Assembly (NCBI RefSeq): GCF_000967915.1
Contig: NC_022549.1
Location: 794,366 to 858,365, forward strand
Length of the DNA: 64,000 bases
Direction: 5' to 3'
Origin: Paracholeplasma brassicae
Lineage (GTDB): Bacteria; Bacillota_I; Bacilli_A; Acholeplasmatales; UBA5453
The translations under genes were made by a program, and so were the position numbers. The notes beneath the pieces were generated by a model. The model saw only the letters and a program-made list of their open reading frames with translations. It had not been told where the DNA came from and did not search any database. Below, in pieces: positions 19,433 to 25,813 of the stretch (positions are counted from its first letter, which is position 1; each line of letters begins with the position of its first letter).

Positions 19433-21037
19433 TTATTTTCTTTTCTTGTAAGTTCTTTTTCTTGCTGGTTTTTTATTGGTTGCTACTGAAACAGCAACAA
19501 TCAAAATTAAGCCGATTGATAATAAACCAATGATCATGATTTTGTTTGAACTGACAAAGTCAGTAAATCCATCTAAAAATGATTCATCAGGTGTAATAGT
19601 GATTTGGTCATCATCTGCCGTTTCTGTAACTGTAATCACAAAGTTATGAACACTTGATTGACCTGCACTATTTGACAAATTAAACCCCATATTGTAAACA
19701 CCTGGTGTTTCTTCATTGCCTGTGTATTCATCCAAGAAGAAATTAACGTTTGTGGTTCCTGTGACTTGGATTTGATTGGTTCGTTGTAATAATTCAATGA
19801 TTTGATTTTGTGTCAACTTCATTGGCGGGATTAAAACAAACGAAGAACCATTAACGATGTACCAAACACCAGGGATGTCATCACGCACGTCGATTGTGAC
19901 TGTGAACGTTGATTTATTGCCCTTGGTATCGGCAACTTCAAAAATAATTGAATAAGTGCCTACTCGGTTACCTTTGCCGGTGTAATTATCTTCTTTAACC
20001 GTTATGTATGCCGTACGGTTTCCGTCTTTTAAGTCATTGGCCGATAGATTCGCTTTGATTGTATCAACGGTTAAGACAGCTGTTGCGTCCTTGGTATATG
20101 CGTTTTGTCCCGTCCATGTTGGTGCGACGTCATCAACGACTTCAATTTGCTTTGTGAATGTTGATTTATTGCCTGAGTTATCAGCTACTTCGAAGACAAT
20201 ATCGTAAGTGCCTAGGTTTGTCTTGTTCGCTGTGTAATTATCTGATTTGATTGTGATTTTTGAGTTAGCTATCGTATCATAGTTATCTGATACGGTTAGT
20301 GAATTCTTAAATGAAGTAATATTGTACGTTTGGGTATAACTGATTTGAACCTTTGAGGTATTACCATTAATCACTGGTGCAGTAATGTCTGCAACCTGAA
20401 TATTAAATGTGAACTCTGATACGTTACCGGCTGAGTCTTCAACACCAAGTTTGACTGACCAAGTCCCCAGGACATTTTTATTAGTCGTGTAGTTATCAGT
20501 AATAATATAAATTTGGTCGGTTAAATCGCCATCGACGTTATCGTATACCTTGATATACTGCAAGAAGTGCGATAAAGGTTTAGCGTCTGATACGTTGGTT
20601 GCGAACGTTTCTTGACCGTTGAATCCGGGTCTAAGGTCGTTTGCAGTTACTTGCACTGCCCGTTTTGACATGGTTCCACCACTGTATGAAATGGTCATTT
20701 GTCCACCGGATTGATCCGCGAAAATCACTGATTGATATGTACCTGTAACTTTTACGTAATTTCCGCCGGTTTCATAATGAATCGATAAGTTGCCACCCGT
20801 GCCGAGTGTCACTTCAAATTGCGTAGCAGACATGACAGGTGACATATTATTGTTAGCGTCTAATAAATCAATTGGATTTGCTGAAGTAAACATTACACTG
20901 TCACTATTGTACGTTTGACCGCTATTTAGATCCATTAGGGTTAAATTGGCCGATGATGCATGTGTTACTGGTTTAGCTGTAATGAATACACCAAAGAACG
21001 CAATGAATAATAATAAGCCTTTAAACATTCGTTTCAT
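19433..21037 (-). CDS. Phage surface protein with Ig-like repeats
   Basis: Protein of 534 aa with a signal peptide (residues 1-27). Three clear Ig-like repeats of about 80 aa follow, each ending in a motif of the type DNYT...LGTYDIVFEVADNSGNKS, plus a more degenerate fourth. A single transmembrane helix (IMIIGLLSIGLILIVAVSV) and a very basic tail (KKPARKRTYKKRK) lie at the C-terminus. The repeats resemble the DUF5011/HYR-type folds of bacterial surface proteins. With the large protein downstream it probably forms the exposed, host-binding part of the particle. Ribosome site AGGAGGAAAAAAGAAAA precedes the ATG. Confidence 0.85.
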   Translation of the reverse strand: MKRMFKGLLLFIAFFGVFITAKPVTHASSANLTLMDLNSGQTYNSDSVMFTSANPIDLLDANNNMSPVMSATQFEVTLGTGGNLSIHYETGGNYVKVTGTYQSVIFADQSGGQMTISYSGGTMSKRAVQVTANDLRPGFNGQETFATNVSDAKPLSHFLQYIKVYDNVDGDLTDQIYIITDNYTTNKNVLGTWSVKLGVEDSAGNVSEFTFNIQVADITAPVINGNTSKVQISYTQTYNITSFKNSLTVSDNYDTIANSKITIKSDNYTANKTNLGTYDIVFEVADNSGNKSTFTKQIEVVDDVAPTWTGQNAYTKDATAVLTVDTIKANLSANDLKDGNRTAYITVKEDNYTGKGNRVGTYSIIFEVADTKGNKSTFTVTIDVRDDIPGVWYIVNGSSFVLIPPMKLTQNQIIELLQRTNQIQVTGTTNVNFFLDEYTGNEETPGVYNMGFNLSNSAGQSSVHNFVITVTETADDDQITITPDESFLDGFTDFVSSNKIMIIGLLSIGLILIVAVSVATNKKPARKRTYKKRK

Positions 21038-21052
21038 TTTTCTTTTTTCCTC

Positions 21053-21814
21053 CTAAAAATAAAGTTGTAAATACTCTTGAATGATTGAAACCGGTATTGA
21101 ATAAGAATAAACAAATTCATTACCTGAAGCAAAAGCCCCAAGCGTAGTCATACCGATTAAATTGCCTTTTCTATCAATCAATGCACCGCCTGATGAACCC
21201 TTTTGAATGGTTGCGTTTGATTTGATTGCTTCAAAAGGAAAATACTCAAGATCTTTTATCATCTCGATAAATACGCCTTGTTCAATTGCTCGTTCGCCTT
21301 TGGGATAACCGACTGAATGAACGACTGAACCGGGTTGCATTTCTAAGGTTGATATCACTGCCGGTTTGATTGATAGTTTTCTTGTTCTAAGTAATGCTAA
21401 ATCATAGAGATCAGATATGATTTCATAAGTATCATTTTCGACCATTGATATGGCCTCATATGTTGCGTTTGTATAATCGACTGCGACTATAGTTTTTAGA
21501 TCATAATCTTGATGTCTGATATTGTGATGATTCGTTATCAGATAACTGTAATTATCATCTTCGTATATGATGATGGCCGAACCAGTCGCATTTACTTTTT
21601 CGCCCTGGTCATTTTCATAAACAATGATTAATTTCATCACTGCCCTCGACGTGTAATAATTGAAATCATCATTGACAACTTCTTCAGTGATTACCTCATC
21701 AATTATCTCGAATTTCGATTCGCTCTGAGCGACTAAAAGAGGTAACCAAAATACCGATGATAATAGTGCTAAGATAAGAAGAAGTCTAAATTTCTTAAAT
21801 AGCCATCGAATCAT
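21053..21814 (-). CDS. Membrane-anchored trypsin-like serine protease
   Basis: S1-family protease of 253 aa with an N-terminal hydrophobic anchor (residues 10-29), so the catalytic part is outside the cell. The triad is visible: His97 (TNHHN), Asp138 (YDLALL) and Ser208 (KGSSGGALID). The fold elements look HtrA-like but there is no PDZ domain. It lies inside the late operon between the small membrane protein gene and the Ig-repeat gene. Likely roles are processing of phage surface proteins or attack on host surface proteins. No wall-degrading enzyme is present, as expected for a wall-less host. Confidence 0.88.
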   Translation of the reverse strand: MIRWLFKKFRLLLILALLSSVFWLPLLVAQSESKFEIIDEVITEEVVNDDFNYYTSRAVMKLIIVYENDQGEKVNATGSAIIIYEDDNYSYLITNHHNIRHQDYDLKTIVAVDYTNATYEAISMVENDTYEIISDLYDLALLRTRKLSIKPAVISTLEMQPGSVVHSVGYPKGERAIEQGVFIEMIKDLEYFPFEAIKSNATIQKGSSGGALIDRKGNLIGMTTLGAFASGNEFVYSYSIPVSIIQEYLQLYF

Positions 21815-21815
21815 C

Positions 21816-22067
21816 TTATTTTTTTAGTTTGAAAATCATTGTTGTCGCAACAATCGTCATAAGAATGACCGCAATTACAATCGCATAGAAATTCTGTGTT
21901 GAAACGTTGGTTTCAATTAAAAATGTGTATTGTTTGCTAAAGAATTCATGAACCGTTGTAAAAATGCCTGGTTCCTCCGGGATTGCAGTTGCACCAAATA
22001 AGAAAATCAATAGTGTGTACACCCCTAAGATAAATAATGCACTGATGATTACTTGTTTCAATTTCAT
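21816..22067 (-). CDS. Small two-helix membrane protein, first gene of the late operon
   Basis: Protein of 83 aa with two hydrophobic helices (about 5-28 and 60-80) separated by a polar loop of about 30 residues. The first helix may act as a signal sequence, leaving a short exported protein with one helix, as in filamentous-phage coat proteins. A very strong ribosome site (AAAGGAGG) fits a highly made structural protein. Not recognised by sequence. Confidence 0.75.
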   Translation of the reverse strand: MKLKQVIISALFILGVYTLLIFLFGATAIPEEPGIFTTVHEFFSKQYTFLIETNVSTQNFYAIVIAVILMTIVATTMIFKLKK

Positions 22068-22160
22068 TTTTTTAAAGCCTCCTTTTTCATTTATGCTTTT
22101 AAACTAACATGAATTTCAAGAATTTAAATTTTAGGCCGTATGTTTTTGTTAAAAAAAACG

Positions 22161-22181
22161 AAAAAAAAAGGCTTTCGCCTT
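22161..22181 (-). terminator. Leftward terminator left of the iteron block
   Basis: Arms AAGGC / GCCTT around TTTC. On the minus strand the hairpin is followed by a T run of about nine. It ends leftward transcription before the late operon. Because the early operon already stops at about 22637, this implies another leftward transcript starting in the non-coding block. Confidence 0.8.
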
Positions 22182-22362
22182 GTGATTTTCAAAAATCCAT
22201 ATTAATGTTTAGTACCGTCATAATTTTTTGAAAGATTAAATCCTTTGGTTCATGACCGCAAAAATAAAGTTCTAAGCGCTTTGATTAAACCCAACAAGTC
22301 AATTATCAGATAATGATTTCAAGCCCAAACGGTGTTGATTCTATTCGCCAAGTAACCTCGAA

Positions 22363-22386
22363 CGACCCGAAACGTGTATCGGGGCG
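22363..22386. repeat. Hairpin in the candidate origin
   Basis: CGACCCGA and TCGGGGCG with an 8-base spacer. It could be a protein-binding palindrome or a single-strand initiation hairpin. Confidence 0.45.
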
Positions 22387-22570
22387 TAACCATTACTAAC
22401 TCTTTTGACTTTATCTTTTCATCAAGACACAGAAAAAGCAAACAACTATCTACTGACTACGGGATCTAAAAGAAAAACAAGAAGTCATTTCGCTTCGAAC
22501 TACCTCTTGAATGCCTTAACTAATCGTATTCTATATACTCTTTTTTATTATTTTAAAAATCATTCCTATG

Positions 22571-22629
22571 CATAGCAACTTACGATTTCAACCATAGCAA
22601 CTTACGTATCATCAACATAGCAACTTACA
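22571..22629 (+). repeat. Three iterons, CATAGCAACTTACG
   Basis: Copies at 22571-22584 and 22593-22606 are identical; 22616-22629 differs only in the last base. The spacing is 22 and 23 bases, about two helical turns, so a bound protein would lie on one face of the DNA. This is the pattern of iterons recognised by winged-helix replication initiators. Confidence 0.8.
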
Positions 22630-22636
22630 TTAAACT

Positions 22637-22702
22637 AAGAAAAAAGAAAACACCCAAATCATTTACATTTCTAAAAAAAGTTAGAATGTAAGATTTGAGT
22701 GC
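22637..22702 (-). terminator. Leftward terminator of the prophage early operon
   Basis: Long imperfect stem: CACCCAAATC...TTTACATTTCTAA on one side and TTAGAATGTAA-GATTTGAGTG on the other. On the minus strand it is followed by TTTTCTTTTTT. It lies 72 bases past the stop of the Rep-like gene. Confidence 0.8.
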
Positions 22703-22773
22703 TAAGGAGAGAGCCATTTTTAGTTGTTTTTAAATGCCTAAATAACGACTCTAGGTCGTTTGTTTATATTCGC

Positions 22774-23517
22774 TTAGCTAATCCAATCCGGATTAACTCG
22801 CTCGATATCAAGCAACTTATTGAGGTCGCCTAATAGTGAGCTTCTACGCTCTGATGTGATCTTGTTTTCGGTTGCTTCTATGATTTGGTCTAAATCAATT
22901 GGTTCTTGGTTCGTATATTTAGCAAATTGATTTGCAACATAACTGTTATATTGTGTTCTGGTTGTCTTAATGTCTTCGATTCTAGCCTCATTAATCAGTT
23001 GTATGACTAAGTCAGGATTATCAATTAGTGTCATTGCACGTTGCAAAGCAAAACGACGTTCTCTCGAACGTTTATTATATTTCTTATATGTTTTATCTTT
23101 TGGCATAGCTCTAAAAAGGTCTTTTAGTTGACCTGTATTTAGTTCGACATATCTTTGAGTTAAACCACCGTTTGGATTGTCGTCATGGTCAACTAATGCA
23201 CCACCAGCGCCGACATAGTATCGTTTGCTGATGACTCCGATTTGAACTGCGTTTCTAATCGCTTTTTGAACCGTTGAGACAGTTACGTTAAATAGCTTAG
23301 CTAAACTTGTGTTTAGTTCATAAACTCTTTCCAGCGTATTCTTATCTTTGTTTTTCGGGTTTAGAAAATGATAAGTAAATCTATGTATGATTTTAACAGT
23401 CGTATCAATATTTGGGTTAGCATAGAATGTGTCCATATCTCTATTGTGATAGAGCATATCAAAACCATCTAGTTTTAGGTTTGATTGTTTGAAGTAAACA
23501 TTTTCTTTTCTTGCCAT
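22774..23517 (-). CDS. Winged-helix protein, candidate replication initiator
   Basis: Protein of 247 aa. A helix-turn-helix is visible at about residues 70-98 (SLAKLFNVTVSTVQKAIRNA), followed by a wing-like segment (GVISKRYYVGAGGAL) and a basic helical region (KKYNKRSRERRFALQRAM). The layout recalls winged-helix plasmid replication proteins and regulators. There is no HUH motif or ATPase site, so a rolling-circle nickase is not supported. It is the last gene of the early operon, with its iteron-like sites just downstream. Ribosome site GGAGGGTTAGCC precedes the ATG. Initiator is the preferred reading; a transcription regulator is possible. Confidence 0.7.
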   Translation of the reverse strand: MARKENVYFKQSNLKLDGFDMLYHNRDMDTFYANPNIDTTVKIIHRFTYHFLNPKNKDKNTLERVYELNTSLAKLFNVTVSTVQKAIRNAVQIGVISKRYYVGAGGALVDHDDNPNGGLTQRYVELNTGQLKDLFRAMPKDKTYKKYNKRSRERRFALQRAMTLIDNPDLVIQLINEARIEDIKTTRTQYNSYVANQFAKYTNQEPIDLDQIIEATENKITSERRSSLLGDLNKLLDIERVNPDWIS

Positions 23518-23530
23518 GGCTAACCCTCCT

Positions 23531-23902
23531 TTACTTTTTCATGAACAATTCCTTGTTATGCTTTTTCTCAGCTAATCTTTCTTTTTCGAATAGAATTCGG
23601 TTCTTGATATGATTCACAATTTTATTTGTGTTCGTAATATTTTTCTTTTTGAAGTCTTTGTAAGTTTTAATCAGATAGCTTAAACCAGGCATTGTGCCTT
23701 TCTTGATTATTGCTAAGTAGATGATCACACCATTGATTAATTCTATATCATCATTGATGTATTTCTCACGCAATATCGCAACGTTTTTGAGGCTGATTTC
23801 CTCTTCTTGGTTGTTTCTAAACTTGAAAGCGTCATTGACAATATCAAACGGGCTTAAATTGATTAGTATGTCAGTCAAGTTGATGTCCTGGTTATTTGTC
23901 AT
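23531..23902 (-). CDS. Small early phage protein
   Basis: Protein of about 123 aa starting MTNNQDINLTDIL; not recognised. It is hydrophilic and mostly helical, with a lysine-rich second half (TYKDFKKKNITNTNKIVNHIKNR) that may bind nucleic acid. The start at 23902 is chosen because ATGAGG lies 9 bases upstream; two ATGs further upstream are too close to it. It follows the preceding gene without a gap, so translation is coupled, and lies directly before the Rep-like gene. Confidence 0.65.
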   Translation of the reverse strand: MTNNQDINLTDILINLSPFDIVNDAFKFRNNQEEEISLKNVAILREKYINDDIELINGVIIYLAIIKKGTMPGLSYLIKTYKDFKKKNITNTNKIVNHIKNRILFEKERLAEKKHNKELFMKK

Positions 23903-24083
23903 AGCCATGAACCTCATTAAGTTTAGTTAATAGATCATTCAGTTTCAATACTTCTAAACTGTGATAAACACGTTTTGAAATGTAATCAGATATCGCAATT
24001 AAATGCATCATCTTTTCGAGTTTATTATACTCACTAATATGATACATAATTAGCGTTTTTAGTGTTTCAATAGAAATCTTCAT
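23892..24083 (-). CDS. Small early phage protein with shared leader
   Basis: Protein of 63 aa starting MKISIETLKTLIMYHISEY; not recognised, helical and leucine/isoleucine-rich, possibly a small regulator. The start at 24083 is fixed by the leader AAAGGATTGCTAAA directly before the ATG; the frame is open for 27 codons upstream but has no ribosome site there. The leader is shared with other genes of this operon. Confidence 0.65.
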   Translation of the reverse strand: MKISIETLKTLIMYHISEYNKLEKMMHLIAISDYISKRVYHSLEVLKLNDLLTKLNEVHGYDK

Positions 24084-24153
24084 TTTAGCAATCCTTTCTA
24101 TTTGATATTTAGTTTTGACTATCTCATCAGTATCAGGAGTCAATCTCTGATAG

Positions 24154-24177
24154 ACAAGCCCCAAGGTTAAGGCTTGT
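24154..24177. repeat. Short hairpin between early genes
   Basis: Perfect 7-base arms ACAAGCC / GGCTTGT with a 10-base loop, between the 82-aa gene and the leader of the 63-aa gene. No T run on either strand, so it is more likely a transcript structure than a terminator. Confidence 0.5.
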
Positions 24178-24182
24178 TTCGA

Positions 24183-24431
24183 TTAAAATGGTAAGTCTGA
24201 TGTTAAATGCTTATCTAATTCTCTATAGAGGTTATTTAGTGTGTAGTGTCTACCTTGTAATTCTTCAATATCAAGTTCACGACCATATACGAAATGAAAT
24301 CCAATGCCCTGGGTGATTTCTCTACAATTTTCAATTTCAAGCTTGATGATTTGAATCTTTGCCCTTAGACGCTCTAATTTGCCCATTGATTTAATGTGCT
24401 TATCAAATTCTATCGCTCTGATCTCATTCAT
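24183..24431 (-). CDS. Small early phage protein, coiled coil
   Basis: Protein of 82 aa, not recognised. Residues 10-40 (KHIKSMGKLERLRAKIQIIK) have a heptad-like pattern typical of a coiled coil. Its ATG overlaps the stop of the gene before it by 4 bases and there is no strong ribosome site, so it depends on translational coupling. Confidence 0.65.
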   Translation of the reverse strand: MNEIRAIEFDKHIKSMGKLERLRAKIQIIKLEIENCREITQGIGFHFVYGRELDIEELQGRHYTLNNLYRELDKHLTSDLPF

Positions 24432-24766
24432 CTTTCAACAAACCATGTGTGAACTCTTGCGTTTACAGGGGCTTTTACATCATCATCAGTCAAATCATCT
24501 TCTTCGGTTAGAATCGTCAATTCTTTGTTAAACAAGTTCTCTAAAGCGATAAATAATTTAAGATTGATATTTACACCACTCACGTTTTTGAAAGTAAGTT
24601 GTCCTTTATCTACCTCATAATAGGCCGTAATTACTTGAGACTTGAATGTAAACATGAGTTCAATCTCATTTTGATCATATTTGAAATTGTAATGCTCAAT
24701 TTCGTGTTTGGTTTCTTTTTCTAACTTAGCGATTAAGTCTTTTTCAATACTCTTAACTGGTATCAT
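24428..24766 (-). CDS. Early phage protein with shared leader
   Basis: Protein of 112 aa, not recognised. A mixed alpha/beta N-terminal part (about 10-85) is followed by an acidic stretch (LTEEDDLTDDD) and a short basic end. The ATG is preceded by GAGGGATTGCTAGA, the leader shared in this operon. Tandem 24-25-bp repeats lie just upstream (24799-24878) and could control it. Confidence 0.65.
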   Translation of the reverse strand: MIPVKSIEKDLIAKLEKETKHEIEHYNFKYDQNEIELMFTFKSQVITAYYEVDKGQLTFKNVSGVNINLKLFIALENLFNKELTILTEEDDLTDDDVKAPVNARVHTWFVER

Positions 24767-24798
24767 TCTAGCAATCCCTCTCTTCAGTTATTTTTTAC

Positions 24799-24878
24799 AA
24801 CAATTATCCAGGTTATTTGTTCTAACAATTAATCGATTATTTGTTGCAACAATTTCACGTGATTTTGTTCTAACAATT
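24799..24878. repeat. Tandem repeats of 24-25 bp with palindromic ends
   Basis: Units begin AACAATT and end TTTGTT(G/C/T). Three full units cover 24799-24823, 24824-24847 and 24848-24871, and a partial fourth follows. Each unit starts with AACAA and ends near TTGTT, giving imperfect inverted ends. They lie between two early genes, upstream of the 112-aa gene, and could be operator sites or a second set of iterons. Confidence 0.7.
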
Positions 24879-25137
24879 AAATGTTTAATGTTCCGTTACC
24901 ATCAAGCTTTATTTTTACAAAAATGTGTGTGTGCCTCGAATCATCATAGTATTTGCCATCGAGCCTGAAATCATGTGCTATGCTTTTTTTACCCGTGTAA
25001 GACCCTTCATAGTTCCATGCTCTGATTTTCAAACCATTTGATAATGCAAATTGTAATGCCCTGTCAAGACTAGAGAAGAACTCTAGATAACGCCCGGTGG
25101 CATGCTCATATATCGTATATACATATTTATTTCTCAT
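24877..25137 (-). CDS. Early phage protein with shared leader
   Basis: Protein of 86 aa starting MRNKYVYTIYEHATGRYLEF; not recognised, predicted alpha/beta. The start at 25137 is chosen because GAAAGGATTGCTAGAA stands directly before it; an in-frame ATG 18 bases upstream lies before that ribosome site. A 66-base hairpin ends 2 bases before this leader. Confidence 0.65.
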   Translation of the reverse strand: MRNKYVYTIYEHATGRYLEFFSSLDRALQFALSNGLKIRAWNYEGSYTGKKSIAHDFRLDGKYYDDSRHTHIFVKIKLDGNGTLNI

Positions 25138-25152
25138 TTCTAGCAATCCTTT

Positions 25153-25218
25153 CATAGTGATTTATGCAGAGGACAATAGGATTGCTAGAAGCTAGTGTCC
25201 CCTGCATAACCCACTATG
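25153..25218 (-). promoter_or_regulatory. Long hairpin whose loop is complementary to early-gene leaders
   Basis: Outer arms CATAGTG / CACTATG and inner 15-base arms (25165-25179 with 25192-25206) enclose a 12-base loop. On the minus strand, which is the transcribed one, one of two mismatches becomes a G-U pair, so the fold is better as early-operon RNA. The loop reads CUUCUAGCAAUC, complementary over 11 bases to the leaders (GAUUGCUAGAA) of the genes starting at 25137 and 24766, and over 8 to that at 24083. It could block or regulate their ribosome sites. Confidence 0.65.
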
Positions 25219-25432
25219 ATGGCGGGTTTTTTCGATATCTGTATTTCCGGTATTCGATATCGTATTTTATCTTGTTCAATTCTCCCTTGGTAAATCCCCC
25301 ATGGTTAGAGAGCATGAACCTATCAGCTGTTTGTTGATCTCGAATGAGTTCAATCACTTTTTTATAAATCCGGTATGGTCCATAATTTGGGTACTCATTT
25401 ACCAGGATGTTTTTTATTGTAAAAAATGACAT
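25214..25432 (-). CDS. First small protein of the prophage early operon
   Basis: Protein of 72 aa starting MSFFTIKNILVNEYPNYGPY; not recognised. It is basic, ending in an Arg/Lys/Tyr-rich tail (YRKYRYRKNPPS), which suggests nucleic-acid binding. The start at 25432 has GGAG 7 bases upstream; the frame is open for 10 more codons, but those lie in a perfect hairpin. Its leader GGAGTGATTGC partly matches the leader shared by the genes behind it. Confidence 0.65.
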   Translation of the reverse strand: MSFFTIKNILVNEYPNYGPYRIYKKVIELIRDQQTADRFMLSNHGGFTKGELNKIKYDIEYRKYRYRKNPPS

Positions 25433-25460
25433 GCAATCACTCCATTTCTTAGACTCCCCC

Positions 25461-25504
25461 ATGGTAGTTACATAACAACGTGCCGGAAGCTATGTAACTA
25501 CCAT
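25461..25504. repeat. Perfect 14-bp inverted repeat upstream of the early operon
   Basis: ATGGTAGTTACATA and TATGTAACTACCAT enclose a 16-base loop (ACAACGTGCCGGAAGC). No T run follows on either strand, so it is not a terminator. GAAGCTA spans the loop and right arm here and also in the hairpin at 25153-25218, so the two may be bound by the same factor. Confidence 0.75.
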
Positions 25505-25510
25505 TGAGTG

Positions 25511-25545
25511 CTAAAAAACAAAAAGCACCATTACAATGAATGGTG
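25511..25545 (-). terminator. Leftward terminator or attenuator at the right prophage end
   Basis: Arms CACCATT / AATGGTG with a 6-base loop; on the minus strand the tail is CTTTTTGTTTTTT. It either keeps out chromosomal transcription from the right or attenuates the early operon, whose promoter was not found with confidence. Confidence 0.7.
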
Positions 25546-25605
25546 TCGGGAGTTAAAAATTTTATGACGTCGGCACCCATTCAACTTGATTAATTGGGTG
25601 ATGGA

Positions 25606-25650
25606 CTTCTAAGCCGTCGGTCGGGGGTTCGAATCCCTCTTGCAACGCCA
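25606..25650 (+). repeat. attR core: copy of the tRNA-Arg 3' end
   Basis: Perfect 45-bp copy of 13992-14036, from the anticodon loop to CCA. The D-arm and 5' half are missing, so it is not a tRNA gene. It marks the right end of the prophage. Confidence 0.93.
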
Positions 25651-25670
25651 TTTTGATATTTATTAATGCT
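25649..25670 (+). repeat. 22-bp direct repeat, left copy
   Basis: CATTTTGATATTTATTAATG plus CT begins at the CCA end of attR and is identical to 32931-32952. The two copies flank the restriction-modification genes. Confidence 0.88.
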
Positions 25671-25692
25671 GCCTAAAAGGGCGGCATTTTTA
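25667..25692 (+). terminator. Terminator that originally followed tRNA-Arg
   Basis: Arms GCTGCC / GGCGGC (one G-U) with a T-rich tail, 16 bases after the CCA copy. A related hairpin stands after the right copy of the 22-bp repeat. Confidence 0.8.
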
Positions 25693-25813
25693 TTTTTATA
25701 CCACCGATTATGATTTATTTAATTTATACCTCAATTATATACTAAAGATTGATATTTGTAGTTAGGCCAGTGGAGTACAAATATAATAAAATTTACTAAT
25801 TTTCTATAATTAT

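Larger units (their letters stand above)
22182..22636. other. Non-coding block, candidate prophage replication origin
   Basis: About 455 bases without a credible gene, lying between the terminator of the early operon and a second leftward terminator. It contains three iterons (22571-22629) next to an A+T-rich stretch, and a 24-base hairpin at 22363-22386 (CGACCCGA / TCGGGGCG, 7 of 8 pairs). The Rep-like gene is 138 bases to the right. Being kept clear of incoming transcription and carrying iterons are the reasons to call it an origin. Confidence 0.6.
14037..25650. mobile_element. 11.6-kb prophage, plasmavirus/filamentous-phage-like, in tRNA-Arg
   Basis: Bounded by the 45-bp att cores of tRNA-Arg(TCT). 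It holds an XRE regulator, a tyrosine integrase at the left end and a predicted small RNA. The late operon of membrane or exported proteins includes a Zot/pI-like ATPase and a serine protease. An iteron block follows, then an early operon of small genes ending in a winged-helix Rep-like gene. No capsid, portal, terminase, tail or lysis gene is recognisable. The only classified dsDNA virus of this size known to integrate in Acholeplasma is L2 (Plasmaviridae, about 12 kb); the Zot ATPase instead resembles filamentous phages. Membership in either group is inference. Confidence 0.88.

Noticed and set aside
22571-22629. CRISPR array
   Set aside because: Repeats are 14 bases with 8-9-base gaps and only three copies, with no cas genes; this fits iterons.
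22774-23517. HUH rolling-circle Rep in the prophage
   Set aside because: No His-hydrophobic-His motif or catalytic Tyr pair is present in this or any other prophage protein; a winged-helix initiator is a better fit.
24799-24878. CRISPR-like repeats in the early operon
   Set aside because: Units follow each other directly with no spacers and diverge inside.
25586-25650. A second tRNA-Arg(TCT) gene at the right prophage end
   Set aside because: Only the last 45 bases of the tRNA are present; the sequence before the anticodon loop does not form a D-arm or acceptor strand. It is an attachment-site copy.
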